Positions 44,927 through 56,773 of a DNA stretch of 64,000 nucleotides are shown here, piece by piece. The DNA is taken from positions 30,130,126-30,194,125 of the forward strand of contig OY821747.1 in assembly GCA_963682055.1 (NCBI GenBank), read 5' to 3'. The position numbers and the translations under genes are program-made. Below the pieces are notes generated by a model. That model was not told the DNA's origin. It saw nothing but the letters and a program-made list of their open reading frames with translations, and searched no databases. This DNA is from Primula veris. Lineage: Eukaryota; Streptophyta; Magnoliopsida; Ericales; Primulaceae. Position 1 is the stretch's first letter. The number at the start of each line of letters is the position of its first letter.

Positions 44927-46409
44927 ATATAACCATTAATTTAAAAAAAAAATAAAAAAATACTATAACCATTATTTAGTGTTTAATTGATATACACAAA
45001 ATGGGGGTGAAGTCTAATTTTTTAATATCTTGATCTAAGTACAGTAAAACCTTCGTATAACAGCAATATTGTATGTAGGAATAACCGTCTATAGTTATAA
45101 ATAATTTAGGTCCCAATGACCAGTTATAAATAATAATAAACTCTTTATTATCATATTTCGTAAATTATCATGATACCGTTAGCTATAAATTCATCTTATT
45201 ATAGTAATAAATTGACATTTCATATATAATAGAGAGTTTGTGACGACAACTTAATGTTTTCATTAATCACATATTATAAGTTTTACATACGTAACAACTC
45301 GTACATAAGGACACATATTGCAACTCAACATTAATATTGAGAGGCATAGTTCAATGTTCTTTGCATGGACATTTTGTTTCTTCACTATCACTATTATGAT
45401 CTATTAGCATGGTTACATATTTTTATATACATGTATTTGTTTATAATAACCTTAAAACTAAAATTTTATACATTTCATGATTTATTTATATGAATGTGAT
45501 GCATGTATCTTGTATTATGTTAATAAATTTATTTAAAAAAACATATCTTTTACATGTAACTTGCACTTAACAATAACCTTGTTATAGTAATAATTTTTCG
45601 TGTGTCGTCAATTTTTTCCGAAATGGGTTGCCTCCACCTAGTTACTTCCGAGTTCGGAGCTGTTGCACTTTGCGCTACTGATACGTCATTGTCCTTGTCT
45701 TGTACGGTTTGGGTTCATAAAGATTATTTTTGAATTATTACAGAAGCTTCAGGGACCAAAATGGTTTTAAGTAAACAACAAAACCAAAAATGTCAAAGTA
45801 CTTTAAATGTCTGGTAATAAAACCATGGTCACTCAGTAATAGTAATAAATTAGCAACAATAAAGGAGCTCTTGGTACGTCTCACTCTGCTCATCTTTTGC
45901 TTGATCACTTCTATTATATATTTATATAAATTATATGTCCTTTTTATTCTGTATAATAAGGGTGTTGTTGTTACTTTTAGACTTTTAGTACTTACTTATA
46001 AAACATTATTTAAATTTTTTGTCGCCCCCATTTTTAGTATTCTCAAGTTCGGATCCTCTAATTCCTACTTTATACCCCATTTTGTGCTTGTTCAAAATTT
46101 TAACTTTTATGACTTGTTTCCTATGTTTATTAACTTTGATAACTTATTCTAGTGATAACTTATTCTAGACAAATTTCATAATATTTGGACATAGTATTGA
46201 GTCTAATGATTTTGTTTTGGATTTAATTTTTTAATTTACGCTAGTTCTTATTTTTATTCCAAATCAAAAATAAATAAATATACGACTATCGCGTAATGAA
46301 AAAGTGTTGGAATGTTTTGATCCATGTCTAGTAGTAATTTTTAGTATTTCTTTCAAATTTTTCGAGTAACTATTGTTTGGTTAAAATGTCAAGGCGGCAC
46401 AGAAATGGG

Positions 46410-46417
46410 TATAAAAG
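46410..46417 (+). promoter_or_regulatory. TATA box conserved in both duplication units (A)
   Basis: TATAAAAG within GGGTATAAAAGAGGGGGTTG is followed by GAGTATCCGGACTCCGTGCTCTCAC, nearly unchanged at 55,354 in unit B, while nearby sequence has drifted. The methylesterase ATG is 1.8 kb downstream, so this would need a 5' UTR intron, or it may belong to a lost or short transcript. A weaker candidate closer to the gene is TATATCAACT at 47,891. Confidence 0.35.
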
Positions 46418-48242
46418 AGGGGGTTGAGTATCCGGACTCCGTGCTCTCACTTTATTGCAACGATTTTTTTTTTTATTATTGTATTACTTCAAAGTGGGTT
46501 GTATAATGTGGTTACTAAAGTTAATTATTATCAAGTTGGTTGAGATTTAGTTATATAATACGTGCGACTAGTAATAGTCCGATCACCATCATGGTTCGAT
46601 CATTGACGCCTCTAAAGTGAGAGTTAATTACTATTAAAAAGAAAAGTTGCAATTAGTTTGGTGCTTTTCCTGAATTAATATGCTTTCATTTAAGGGGTTT
46701 TCTTAGTTTTGCTTGTAGAAGTTACATTGGAGATTTTGCTTATAATTGTCTATGTACTTTGGTATAGGGTTTTCTCTTTACTGTTACTATATTTTTAGAT
46801 TTTTTTAGGTTTTCCATAACAGCTTATATGTATTTATTTGGGATTTTTCTTAATTGTTCATTTGTTCGTATGTTTTGATTTGGATTTTTTTGCATAATAT
46901 GTTTTTTGTTTTGACTTATGTCTCTATTTTGCTTGCTTATATGCTTTTTATTTGGGATTTTTGCTTATTAGCGTTAATTTCGGGCCATCCTTATTGATTA
47001 CTCATACATGCTCTGGTTTTTAGGTTTTGCTTAAATTCTGCTGCTATGTTTTTTTGGTAATGCTGATATAATTTGTAGGCTTTTACTCTTTTGCATAAAA
47101 ACTGTACTCTACTCTTTTGCCAAACTTCTAGCGAGAAATAATGTGAATATGAAGTATAGGGTCCGTTTGGTAACATATTTTTTTAGTGGATTTTTGGATT
47201 TTAGATTTTAAAAATCTGTTGGTGTTTGGCAAGTCAGATTATTCAGCTTCTGAAAATCTGATTTTTAGGCTGAAAAATCTGTTAACAAACATAGCCATAG
47301 TCTACAGATATATCTAAATAATCTTTTTCCCCCTAGGAGACGAGCAACTTGAAAATAAATAAATTCCTAAGTTATATATAGGGGAAAAAAAGAACAAAAA
47401 TGTTTTCAGTTCAATCAGTAATCAAATCTTTGAGATTGTATTGGAAAAACTCTATCTTTTTAAGTAGGCTGAGAATACTAGGAGTCTAGGACCAATTTTA
47501 TCGACATCCAAGAGGTTAACAGTAAGGCTAAGCTTCTGGCTTTTCCTTTTCTCGTCTTACTATATTTTATTTTTCATTTTTGTATCACAATTCACCTTTG
47601 CTGAATTGGTAAAGCAAAAGACCTTAGCTCGTTCACTTGAGTGTGATTAGTAAAAAATTATATATTTTGATTATATTATAAAGCGAATCGATGCAGAGAT
47701 TAGGTAGAGCCTAGAAACCTAACAGATTAGGTGGATTAGATGATGATAAAGCGAATTAGGCGGGATTAGACGCTAGGCGACCAATTTTTGCCTACATCTC
47801 ATCTCGCCTTTGCCTTTTAGAACATTGGTTATAAAATTATGCAACCCCTCCTGGCGACAGATCCTGGCTTTCCCCATGTTTGTACTTTGTCTATATCAAC
47901 TGCAAAAAAGTAAACAATTGTCTCAAAAAGAGACAGACCAGAGATGACAGTGGAGCTAGGATTCAGAAATGGGGTTGCTGGAGTCCAATAAAATATACGG
48001 GGTGCTAATTAACCCACTATTTACTAAATTTATATGTAAAATATACACTAATTGTTACGGTTTTAGTAATGTGAAGGTGTCTGTAGCCTGTCAGCTCCCA
48101 CCTATATTCTTCCCTGAACTTAAAGTTCATGGGGGTTATTTGATTTTTACCCTTACATCTTCATGTTATGAAAACCATTTCACCCTGTCAAAGCACCTAC
48201 AGTTCACATAAAAACAATTTTTTTCCTTCTATTATTAGCCAA

Positions 48243-51200
48243 ATGGACAAGGTAAGGAACCACTTTGTGCTGGTCCATGGAGCTTGCCATGGTGCATGGT
48301 CTTGGTACAAAATTGCCACACTTCTAAGATCCTACGGTCATAAAGTCACGGCCATCGATCTTGGTGCATCTGGAATTAATCCCAAACAGACGGCGGAGAT
48401 TAAATCTATGTCAGATTATATGGACCCTTTGATGAAGTACATGGAGCGTGTTCCGGAGGATGATCGTGTGATTGTGGTGGGTCACAGCGCTGGTGGGTTT
48501 AGTACGTCTGTAGCCATGGAGAAGTTTGGTGACAAAATTCTTGTTGCTGTTTTTGTTTCTGCTATGATGCATAGCCCTGATCACAATATTGTCACATTGA
48601 CTAAGGAGGTATTTCATTTATTATTTCTACTCTATCTTCTAAAGAATAGTTAATTGGAAAATTATATTTTAGTAAAAAGTTTCGTACTTTATGTAGAGGA
48701 ACCCGAGCTAAAATCTCGTTTCAGACTCGGTAGGAATTCTCAATCCTGCTCTGTATTTTTGTTTATCGTTTAATACTGGCTGACTAATGCTGGATGATTC
48801 TACATTCATATGCATCTATTATTGAATGCCAGTTTTTTTATAAAAAAAATTGTGTCCATCTAGCGTATTGGTCTGTTTGGAATTATTTAAAACTTCTTAC
48901 AAGTAAAAAAATAGATATCTATGAATTTATAATGTTTTTGAATTATTACCCTATATAATGCCAAATAAAAGATTAAATTTCTAACAATCATAATAACATG
49001 AAAACCAATTCCTCTTTTGAAAGCAATAATTTATAAAAGGATGGAACCATTGGTTTTTGGAAAAGAATTAGAAGAAGAAAAAAAATCAACAGTTTCTAGC
49101 GAAAATGAGGTAGAGTTACACTAACTCTACCAAGAAGTAAAGTTAGGATCAATGGCGTATCTAGGATTCCGCTATCGCAGGTGTTGAATTCTACGAGGAA
49201 TTTTTATTGCTTATATGCGGGGGTGATGAGAGACTAAAATTAGAATACATTTTACACTGGTTAGGCTCCCCCTCTTGGTGGAACTTAGAGCAAGCCTATT
49301 TTTACAGAACAGACTAAGTACATTTGTTTAACGTTTCAAAATGAAAATGTATTTTCGTTATGGTGTGGACCATTTCTTACTAAGCTGCTAATAAAAATAC
49401 TGACCAATAAGGTTAATGTTGATTGTGATGATATAGGAAAATTAAGTACTGAACATATTAAACTACCGTAGCCTAACAGTAACCATCTTGAGTTTTTGAC
49501 AATCAAATTAATTTATAAACTGAATTGGGAAAATCTGTTGGAAGGAAAATAGTACAGTTTTTCCCCGAGATATGAAGATGCTTTATGCCTGAACTTAGAT
49601 TACTTACAGCACTGCTTGATCTATAAATGTGTTGGGAGGAAACTAGTACATTTTCCCCCCGATATACTTACAGCACTGCTTGATCTGTAAATAGTAACCA
49701 TCAAAATCGAGATTTAAACTTTGCTGTAAATATATATATCTGCAGAAGTGGTGACTAAACTATGGACGAAAATTTAACCCTCCTTTGGGACATAGTATTT
49801 AATAGTAAATTGATACAGCAATCCATAAAATAGAACAGAAAGAAAGCAACATTGCAATATTGTAGTGTGAAACAAACGCCTTCTAATCCATCTTTGGTCT
49901 TTGGTAGTTTTTTTAAAGGATTATAGTCCTTTTGAATTTTATTTACCAATTAAATAACTGATAATTGTCCCCAAAGGATAGGGTTTTTTACTGTTCTGTG
50001 TACCAAACTTACCAAAAGTTTCGGTTTAGTACCTCAACCTACCATTTTTTTATAACTATACACTAACTATTGATTTTTAAAGATGTTTAATGCACTTTTG
50101 TCTAACTTGATGGAAAATGATGACATGGCTGGCATTTTACATCCAATTCCAAGGACAAATCGGTCATTTTAAAGTGATAGGTTGGGTATTAAACCGAAAC
50201 GTTTGGTAAGTTTGGTGCACAAAACTGTTAAAATCCTCATTTTAATTTTAAAGTAACGAAGTGTACTAAAGAATCATTAAATTGAAATGTTGGGGTACAA
50301 TATTCAAAAAGTGGTAGGTTGAGGTACCAAACGAAATTTTTGGCAAGTTTGATGCACAAAATTGTTAAAATCCCCAAAGGATACTTCATTGTTACATATG
50401 CAGCATGGCATCTTTCTTAAGTTTATACTGGTAACTAAATTCAAACATTTACATACAGTTTGATCGACAAGCAGAAGCCCCAATGGACAACCAATTCACG
50501 TACGATGAAGGGCACGATAAACCTCCAACCTCCCTCGTCTTCGGTCCCAAATTCCTTTCATCAAAGTTGTACAACTTATCACCGCAAGAGGTACATAAGC
50601 TATATACATGTGTAAACCATTTAATTGAAGGTTAATGCAGAGCATCTGTTTCATTGTAGCCCATGTTTTTGAAACAGCATCATATCTTACACCCATCTGT
50701 AACATGTACTTTCTGCTTTTGCATACTATTCTTTCACATTTTCTTGTCTTTCTCTTAAAATTACCTGTTATTCTGTGTGGTGTACGAAAGCATAAAATAT
50801 TTGGTTAGGTTAGAGTACAAATTGCCAACTTCTTCTGTTTAGTATCAAAATAAGAATTTAATGGTACTAAAGGGTAAAATAAATGTAATTAATACTAATT
50901 TAAGTAAGACTAATTTGAATTTTTATTTCTATATGAATTAGCTCTTATTTGTCTTTTGCAATGAAAAATGGTTCAATTGGCTAAAACAATCTAGAACACA
51001 AAATGCCTCGATGCAAAGAAATAATTTTTACATTACTCAGAAGCTTCATAATTTTTCAATAAACTCAGGACTCAACTCTTGCAGAAATGCTAGTGAGACC
51101 ATATCGTTTGTACGCTGATGAGGAAAAACTGATCAATGAAACTAAGCTTACAAAGGAAAAATATGGATCGATACGACGAGTTTTTATCGTGCTTACAGAT

Positions 51201-51356
51201 GATCGTACAGCCAAGGAAAAATTTCAGAGGTGGATGATAGAAATTAATCCACCGGATGAGGTGAAAGTGATCGGTGGTTCAGATCACATGGTGATGTGTT
51301 CGAACCCTCAGCAGTTGTGTTTTTTCTTGCAAGAAATTGCAGATAAATACCATTGA
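48243..51356 (+). CDS. Methylesterase (MES / SABP2-like alpha/beta hydrolase), copy A
   Basis: Exons 48,243-48,608, 50,459-50,590 and 51,069-51,356 (all phase 0) encode 261 residues, the usual length of the family. FVLVHGACHGAWSWYK (8-23) gives the oxyanion-hole HG. The nucleophile elbow is GHSAGG with Ser82, and the acid and base are Asp211 (VLTDDR) and His239 (GSDHMVM), the same order as in tobacco SABP2. These enzymes hydrolyse methyl esters of hormones such as salicylate, indole-acetate and jasmonate, or in some lineages alkaloid esters; the substrate here cannot be told. There is no signal peptide, so it is probably cytosolic. An upstream in-frame ATG at 48,168 would add 25 residues; I chose 48,243 because family members start a few residues before FVLVHG. 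A tandem twin lies 8.5 kb downstream. Confidence 0.93.
49981..50373. mobile_element. Mutator-like MITE in intron 1 of methylesterase A
   Basis: The ends GGGTTTTTTACTGTTCTGTG and, reversed, GGATTTTAACAATTTTGTG are inverted and continue (ACCAAACTTACC, GGTTTAGTACCTCAACC). A 10-base direct repeat CCAAAGGATA flanks it (49,971-49,980 and 50,374-50,383). An extra internal copy of the right end lies at about 50,160-50,240. Target duplications of 9-11 bases point to the Mutator group. The equivalent intron in unit B lacks it. Confidence 0.7.
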
Positions 51357-52584
51357 AGGTGTATTTCTTTGGTTGTATGTTCTTTTGAGCTTACAATATT
51401 CCAAGCGTTTCTACCATCAAAAGACAGACCTGAAGGCAATGTTGTAACAATCTTATCCATGAATTGATGTACAACTTGCTTATCATAATAGCCTATTATT
51501 TGCACTATCCAAATAAATGTGTAATTTAAGGTTTTAATAAAACATAATAATTTATCCCCGAACAAACTTTTTTATCCGGGATTTGTTTATAATTTGCTGT
51601 TTATTTGACTTTTGGCGTTGTTATATCCCATGTTGGATCATTTTACATTTTGCAACTGAGTGTATCGTTTGAGCAATGCAACTGCTTTTGTGGTTTAAAT
51701 TAGTTGCACCGTATAATTTTATTTCTTTTTGGGTTTTTCTTTATCAAAAGTGATTTCTAAAAACTCAGTCCAGGTTCGAATCACATAATAGGTGTTGATA
51801 AATTTTTGGATTATTCTTTATGAAAAGTAGTTTTCTAAAATGCGGTTTAAGTCCAAAAGGTTTCCTATAATCATCGGAAGGGCCAGGTAGGTCTACAAGC
51901 TCCTGTAGTAAATTAATCTAGGCGTAAAAATGCTAGAATTTGGCAACTTTCATTTCATTATTTCTAATCGACTTACGTATTCTTGACTACAGTTGTATAC
52001 TTGAGCTCACATCTATCGATTTTCTGTGTTCCTGATTCCTTTCAAAGTAAAATCATCATTACTATTATTAGCAAGGTTGAACTCATGACACACCTGAGGA
52101 ATTAATTTTCAAAGTGTTAATCGCCTGGTTAAATAATTTTAAAGATTTGTTAAAAAAAACAAGAGAGAGAGTGAATGAAACGATTATATATAAATTAATA
52201 GGATGTGGATTAGCCGAGTGTTAGCTGTTGGCTATAAAATGAAATTCTATGGTCATACCATGGTCTTCATTGCATTCTATGGTATTCCGAGTTTCAAATA
52301 CTAACTTGTGTCCCAGTTTACCCAAACTGCAAACCGTTATGATTTGGTAGCGGGAAATACGTTCGGATAATCACTATAGGCTATAGCCCCCATTTCAGTG
52401 TATATTTTACGTATAAATTTATTAAAAAAAAATAGCGTGTTAGCACCCCTGTTGGAATTCTTGCATTCCCATTTCCGAATCGTAGCTTTGCCACTGATAG
52501 AAGGTGACTAGGTGAGGACTTGGTACTTTCGAGCAATTCCGAGTTTATGTTTGTCCATCAAACAACGATCTTGGAAAGCAAAAA

Positions 52585-52820
52585 TGTAACGATCCGGTCC
52601 TCCGACCAGACCGCCACCATCTGCTTCTTACCATCAATACTATCCGTTTTGACCTAATTTCATCATCGCTTCTTGGACCGCATGACTTTAAAAGGCTTTG
52701 ATGATAGTAAGGAGGGTTTCCTTAACTTATATACCATATATGTACTCACATATCTAGCCGATGCGGAATAATACTTTCTCTTTACACCGACATTTTCCTA
52801 CGAAAATCCGGGTTATTGCA
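52585..52820 (+). mobile_element. TRIM solo LTR, Cassandra-related but without 5S segment
   Basis: It starts TGTAACGATCCGG and ends CCGGGTTATTGCA, flanked by AAAAA on both sides (52,580-52,584 and 52,821-52,825). Unit B has the uninterrupted site GGAAAGCAAAAACAAAGC at about 61,474. The order of motifs (ATCAATACTATCCGTTTTG, CCGCATGACTTTAAAAGGC, CTTATATACCATATATGTAC, CATATCTAGCCGATGCGG) parallels the minus-strand reading of the Cassandra LTR at 29,972-30,261, but where that one carries the 5S-like block there is only a short unrelated stretch. Confidence 0.85.
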
Positions 52821-55353
52821 AAAAACAAAGCTACAAATAGTTGATTATTGCAATAACAACGGCTGCAATGGAGATTCCAACGTATAGCTGTATCGGGAGA
52901 AAGTATCAGACATGGCGTAGGGGTGTTTCCACCCATCACACGATATTGGTTTGCTTCTGGAATCTGATATATATAAGCTAATTGCTCGTGATAAGTTACA
53001 TTTCAAATGTATAGTATTCTTGAAGAGATTATGTTTTTGAGACTCGTATGCATCTAATATTTTAAAATACGAGCAAATTATTTGATCACAATTCACAAAT
53101 AATCTTATTGGAAAAACTAAACCTTGTCCATGTCTAGTCTTTTTCAGCTTGTTTCATGAACTGAGTATATGTTTGGCAAACTTTTCTAAAGTTTGTGACT
53201 TGTCCACTTCTGCTAATCTGATCATATTATCATTAGAGCATAGTATGCCGAGATTTTGGAAGACAGGGAGGCAAAATACTTTCTTTAACTTTTCTATCGA
53301 AAAATAAATTATCCGGAAAGAAATAATAGTATTTCCAAGCTGGCAAGTTGAAAAAAAAAAACATGTGGCAGTTGCCCCATATTGAAACAGGAAGGGTCTA
53401 ATGGAGTTGGTTTGTGTAACAATATCCAATGGTTGTGGACTCTGAGTCACCTTGACTCAGAGTCAGATACGCTGCATCCAATATAACCATTCATTTCAAA
53501 AGAAAAAAAAGGTACTATAACCATTCTTTAGTGTTTAATTGATACACAAAATGGGGAGAAAGTCTAATTTTTTAATATCTTGATCTAAGTACAGTAAAAC
53601 CTTCATATAAGAATATTGTATGCACGAATAATCTGTCTATAATTATAAATAATTTAGGTCCCAAGGCATGTCAGTTATAAATAACAATAAACTCTCTATT
53701 ATTATATTTCGTAAATTTTCATGACACCCTTAGTTATAAATTCACCTACTTATAATAATAAATTGACATTTCATATATAATAGAGAGTTTATGACGATGA
53801 CTTAATTTTTTCATTAATCACATCTTATAAGTTTTACATACGTAATAGCTCATACACATTGACACATATTGCAACTCAATATTAATATTGGCACGCATGG
53901 TTCAATGTTATTTGCATGCACATTTTGTTTATTTGCTATCATTATTCTGATCAATTTGCATAGTTACACATTTTTATATATTGTACATGTATTTGTTTCT
54001 AATAACCATAAAACTAAAATTTTATACATTTCACGTTTTATTTATATGAATATGGTGCATGTATCTTGTATTATGTTTATAAATTTATTTAAAAAAACCA
54101 TTACAAAAAAATGTTAGATCACAGGCGGAAATAGTGACAGATTTTAATTCCCAACGCCCTAATCGGGGACGGTATGACGACTGATTTTAAATTTACTGAC
54201 AAACGTCCTATAGGGACAAATTTGTAACAGATTTGACCGTCGCGGATTGAAACATTTTTATATTTTTTATATGTATCTTCCAATTAATAATATACTTCCT
54301 ATAGTAATAGTTTTCCGTGGTTCTAACGATATGACTGTATATATGTTTTACTGTATATAGTTTTTTTTTTTTTTCTTTTTCATCAATTTTTTTCGAAATG
54401 GACTGTCTCAACCTAGTTACTTGCGGACCTGATACGTCATTTGTCCTTATCTTGTACGGTTGGGTTCATAAGATTATTACAGAAGCTTCAGGGACCAAAA
54501 TGGTTTTAAGTAAACAACAAAATAAAAAATGTCAACGTACTTTAAATGTCTGGTAATAAAACCATGGTCACTCGGTAATAGTAATAATTAACAACAATAA
54601 AGGTGCTCTTGGTACGTCTCACTCTATTCATCTTTTGCTTGCTCACTTCTATTATATATTTATATAAATTATTGGGAGGATATACGAACACCGTATAAAT
54701 ACATATTTTTTTTAAAAAAAATGCTTCAAACGAAGGTTTGATTAATGAAAATATGTACGGTTTCACGACGGGGAAATAAATATTCGTGTTGCTTTGAAAA
54801 TTATAGTAAAATTTAAAAATTCAAAACATGTCACTGTAGATCTCATAGGAAGGAAAAAAAAAACAAAAAAAAAACCAATACGTGTATGTTTGGGATGTTT
54901 TGTATGATAGACTATAAACTATGTCTTTGTTATTCTGTATAATAAGGATGTTACTACTTTTAGTACTTACTTATAAAACATTATTTAAATTTTTTTGTCT
55001 CCCCCATTTTTAGTATTCTCAAGTCCGGATCCTATTTTATACCCCATTTTGTGCTTGTTCAAAATTTTAACTTTTGTGACTTGTTTCCTATGTTTATCAA
55101 CTTTAATAACTTATTCTAGACAAATTTCATAATATTTGGACATAGTATTGAGTCAAATGATTTTGTTTTGGATTTAATTTTTTAATTTACTCTGGTTCTT
55201 ATTTTTATTCCAAATAAAAAAAAAATATACGACTATTGCGTAATGAAAAAGTGTTGGAATGTTTTAATCCATGTCTAGAAGTAATTTGTAGTATTTCTTT
55301 CAAATTTTTCGAGTAACTATTGTTTGGTTAAAATGTCGAGGCACAGAAATGGG

Positions 55354-55361
55354 TATAAAAG
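55354..55361 (+). promoter_or_regulatory. TATA box conserved in both duplication units (B)
   Basis: Same TATAAAAG in GGGTATAAAAGAGGGGGTTG as in unit A at 46,410, followed by the same GAGTATCCGGACTCCGTGC stretch. The ATG of methylesterase B is 1.4 kb downstream. Confidence 0.35.
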
Positions 55362-56773
55362 AGGGGGTTGAGTATCCGGACTCCGTGCTCTCACTTTATT
55401 GCAACGATTTTTTTTTTTTATTATTGTATTACTTCAAAGTGGGTTGTACAATGTGGTTACTAAAGTTAATTATCATCAAGTTGGTTGAGATTTAGTTATA
55501 TAATATGTACTACTAGTAATAGCCCGATCACCATCATAGTTCGATCATTGACGCCTCTAAAGTGAGAGTTAATTACTATTAAAAAGAAAAGTTGCAATTA
55601 GTTTGGTGCTTTTCCTGAATTTCTGTGCTTTCATTCAAGGGTTTTTCTTAGTTGCTTGTAGGAGTTACATTGGAGATTTTGCTGATAATTGCCTATGTAC
55701 TTTGGTATAGGGTGCTCTCTTTATTGTTACTATACTTTTTAGACTTTTTTTAGGTTTTCCATAATAGCATATTCATGTGTTTATTTGGGGCTTTAATCTT
55801 AATTGTTCATATGTTTCGATTTAATATTTTTTTTGACTTATGTCTCTATTTTGCTTGCTTATATGCCTTTTATTTGGGGTTTTTTGCTTATTACAGTTGA
55901 TTTCGGGTCGCCTTATTGATTATCATATATGCTCTGGTCTGTAGGTTTTGCTTAAAGTCTGCTGCTATGTTTTTTGGGTAATGCTGATATGATTTTGTGG
56001 CTATTACTCTTTTGCATTAAAACTGTAATCCCAAACTTCTAGAAAGAAATAGTTTGAAGTTAAAGTATAAATATATCTAATCAGTCTCTTTCCCCCTCAG
56101 AGACGAGTATTTTAAAAAATCATCTTAATAAGTTATAAATAGGAAAAACGAAGAAAATTGTTGTGAGTTTAATCAGTTGTCAAACCTATGGGACTTTATT
56201 GGAAAAACTCTATCTTTTTAAGTAGCGTGAGAATAATAGAACCAATTCTATCGAAATCTAAGAGGCTAACAGTAAGGCTAAGCTTCTGGCTTTTCCTTTC
56301 CTCGCCATACTTTATTTTATTTTTTATTTTTGTATCGCAATTCACCTTTGCTCAATTGGTAGACCAAAAGACCTTAGCTCGTTTGTTTTAGTGTGTTTAG
56401 TAAACAGTTGTATGTTTTGATTCTGTTATACTCGCTGTTTTAATAAGCGAGTGTAAGAAGAAATTACGTGGACCTTAAAAGCCCAGTAGACTAGGTAGGA
56501 TTAGGCGTATGAGGCGGCGATTAAGCAGAATTAGGCGGTTTAGACCCTAGGCGAACAATTTCCGCCACCTGTCTTGTGCCTATTAGAACATTGGTTATAT
56601 TATTGGGCAACCCCATCCTGCCACAGATCCTGGCTTTGCCCATGTTTGTATAGATCATTTGAATAAATATAAAGTTCATGGGGGTTATTTGCTTTTTACC
56701 CTAAAATATTTATGGTATGAAAACCATTTCACCCTGTCAAAGCACCTTTTTTTTTTTTTCTATTATTAGCCAA

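Larger units (their letters stand above)
44927..53480 (+). repeat. Segmental duplication unit A (with methylesterase A)
   Basis: It matches unit B (53,486-61,950) in order and direction from ATAACCATT..TTTAGTGTTTAATTGATA at 44,927 through the gene and down to the NUP58-flank-like block at 53,000-53,330. Unique to A are a Mutator-like MITE in intron 1 (49,981-50,373) and a TRIM LTR (52,585-52,820). Confidence 0.9.

Noticed and set aside
45790..46152. 120-codon plus-strand hydrophobic frame
   Set aside because: The equivalent sequence in unit B is interrupted by an insertion and frameshifts, codon use is simply AT-rich, and no family is recognised.
47590..47660. tRNA-like or SINE-like stretch (CTGAATTGGTAAAGCAAAAGA; unit B CTCAATTGGTAGACC)
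   Set aside because: An A-box-like motif is present in both units, but no B box (GGTTCGA) or cloverleaf can be formed downstream.
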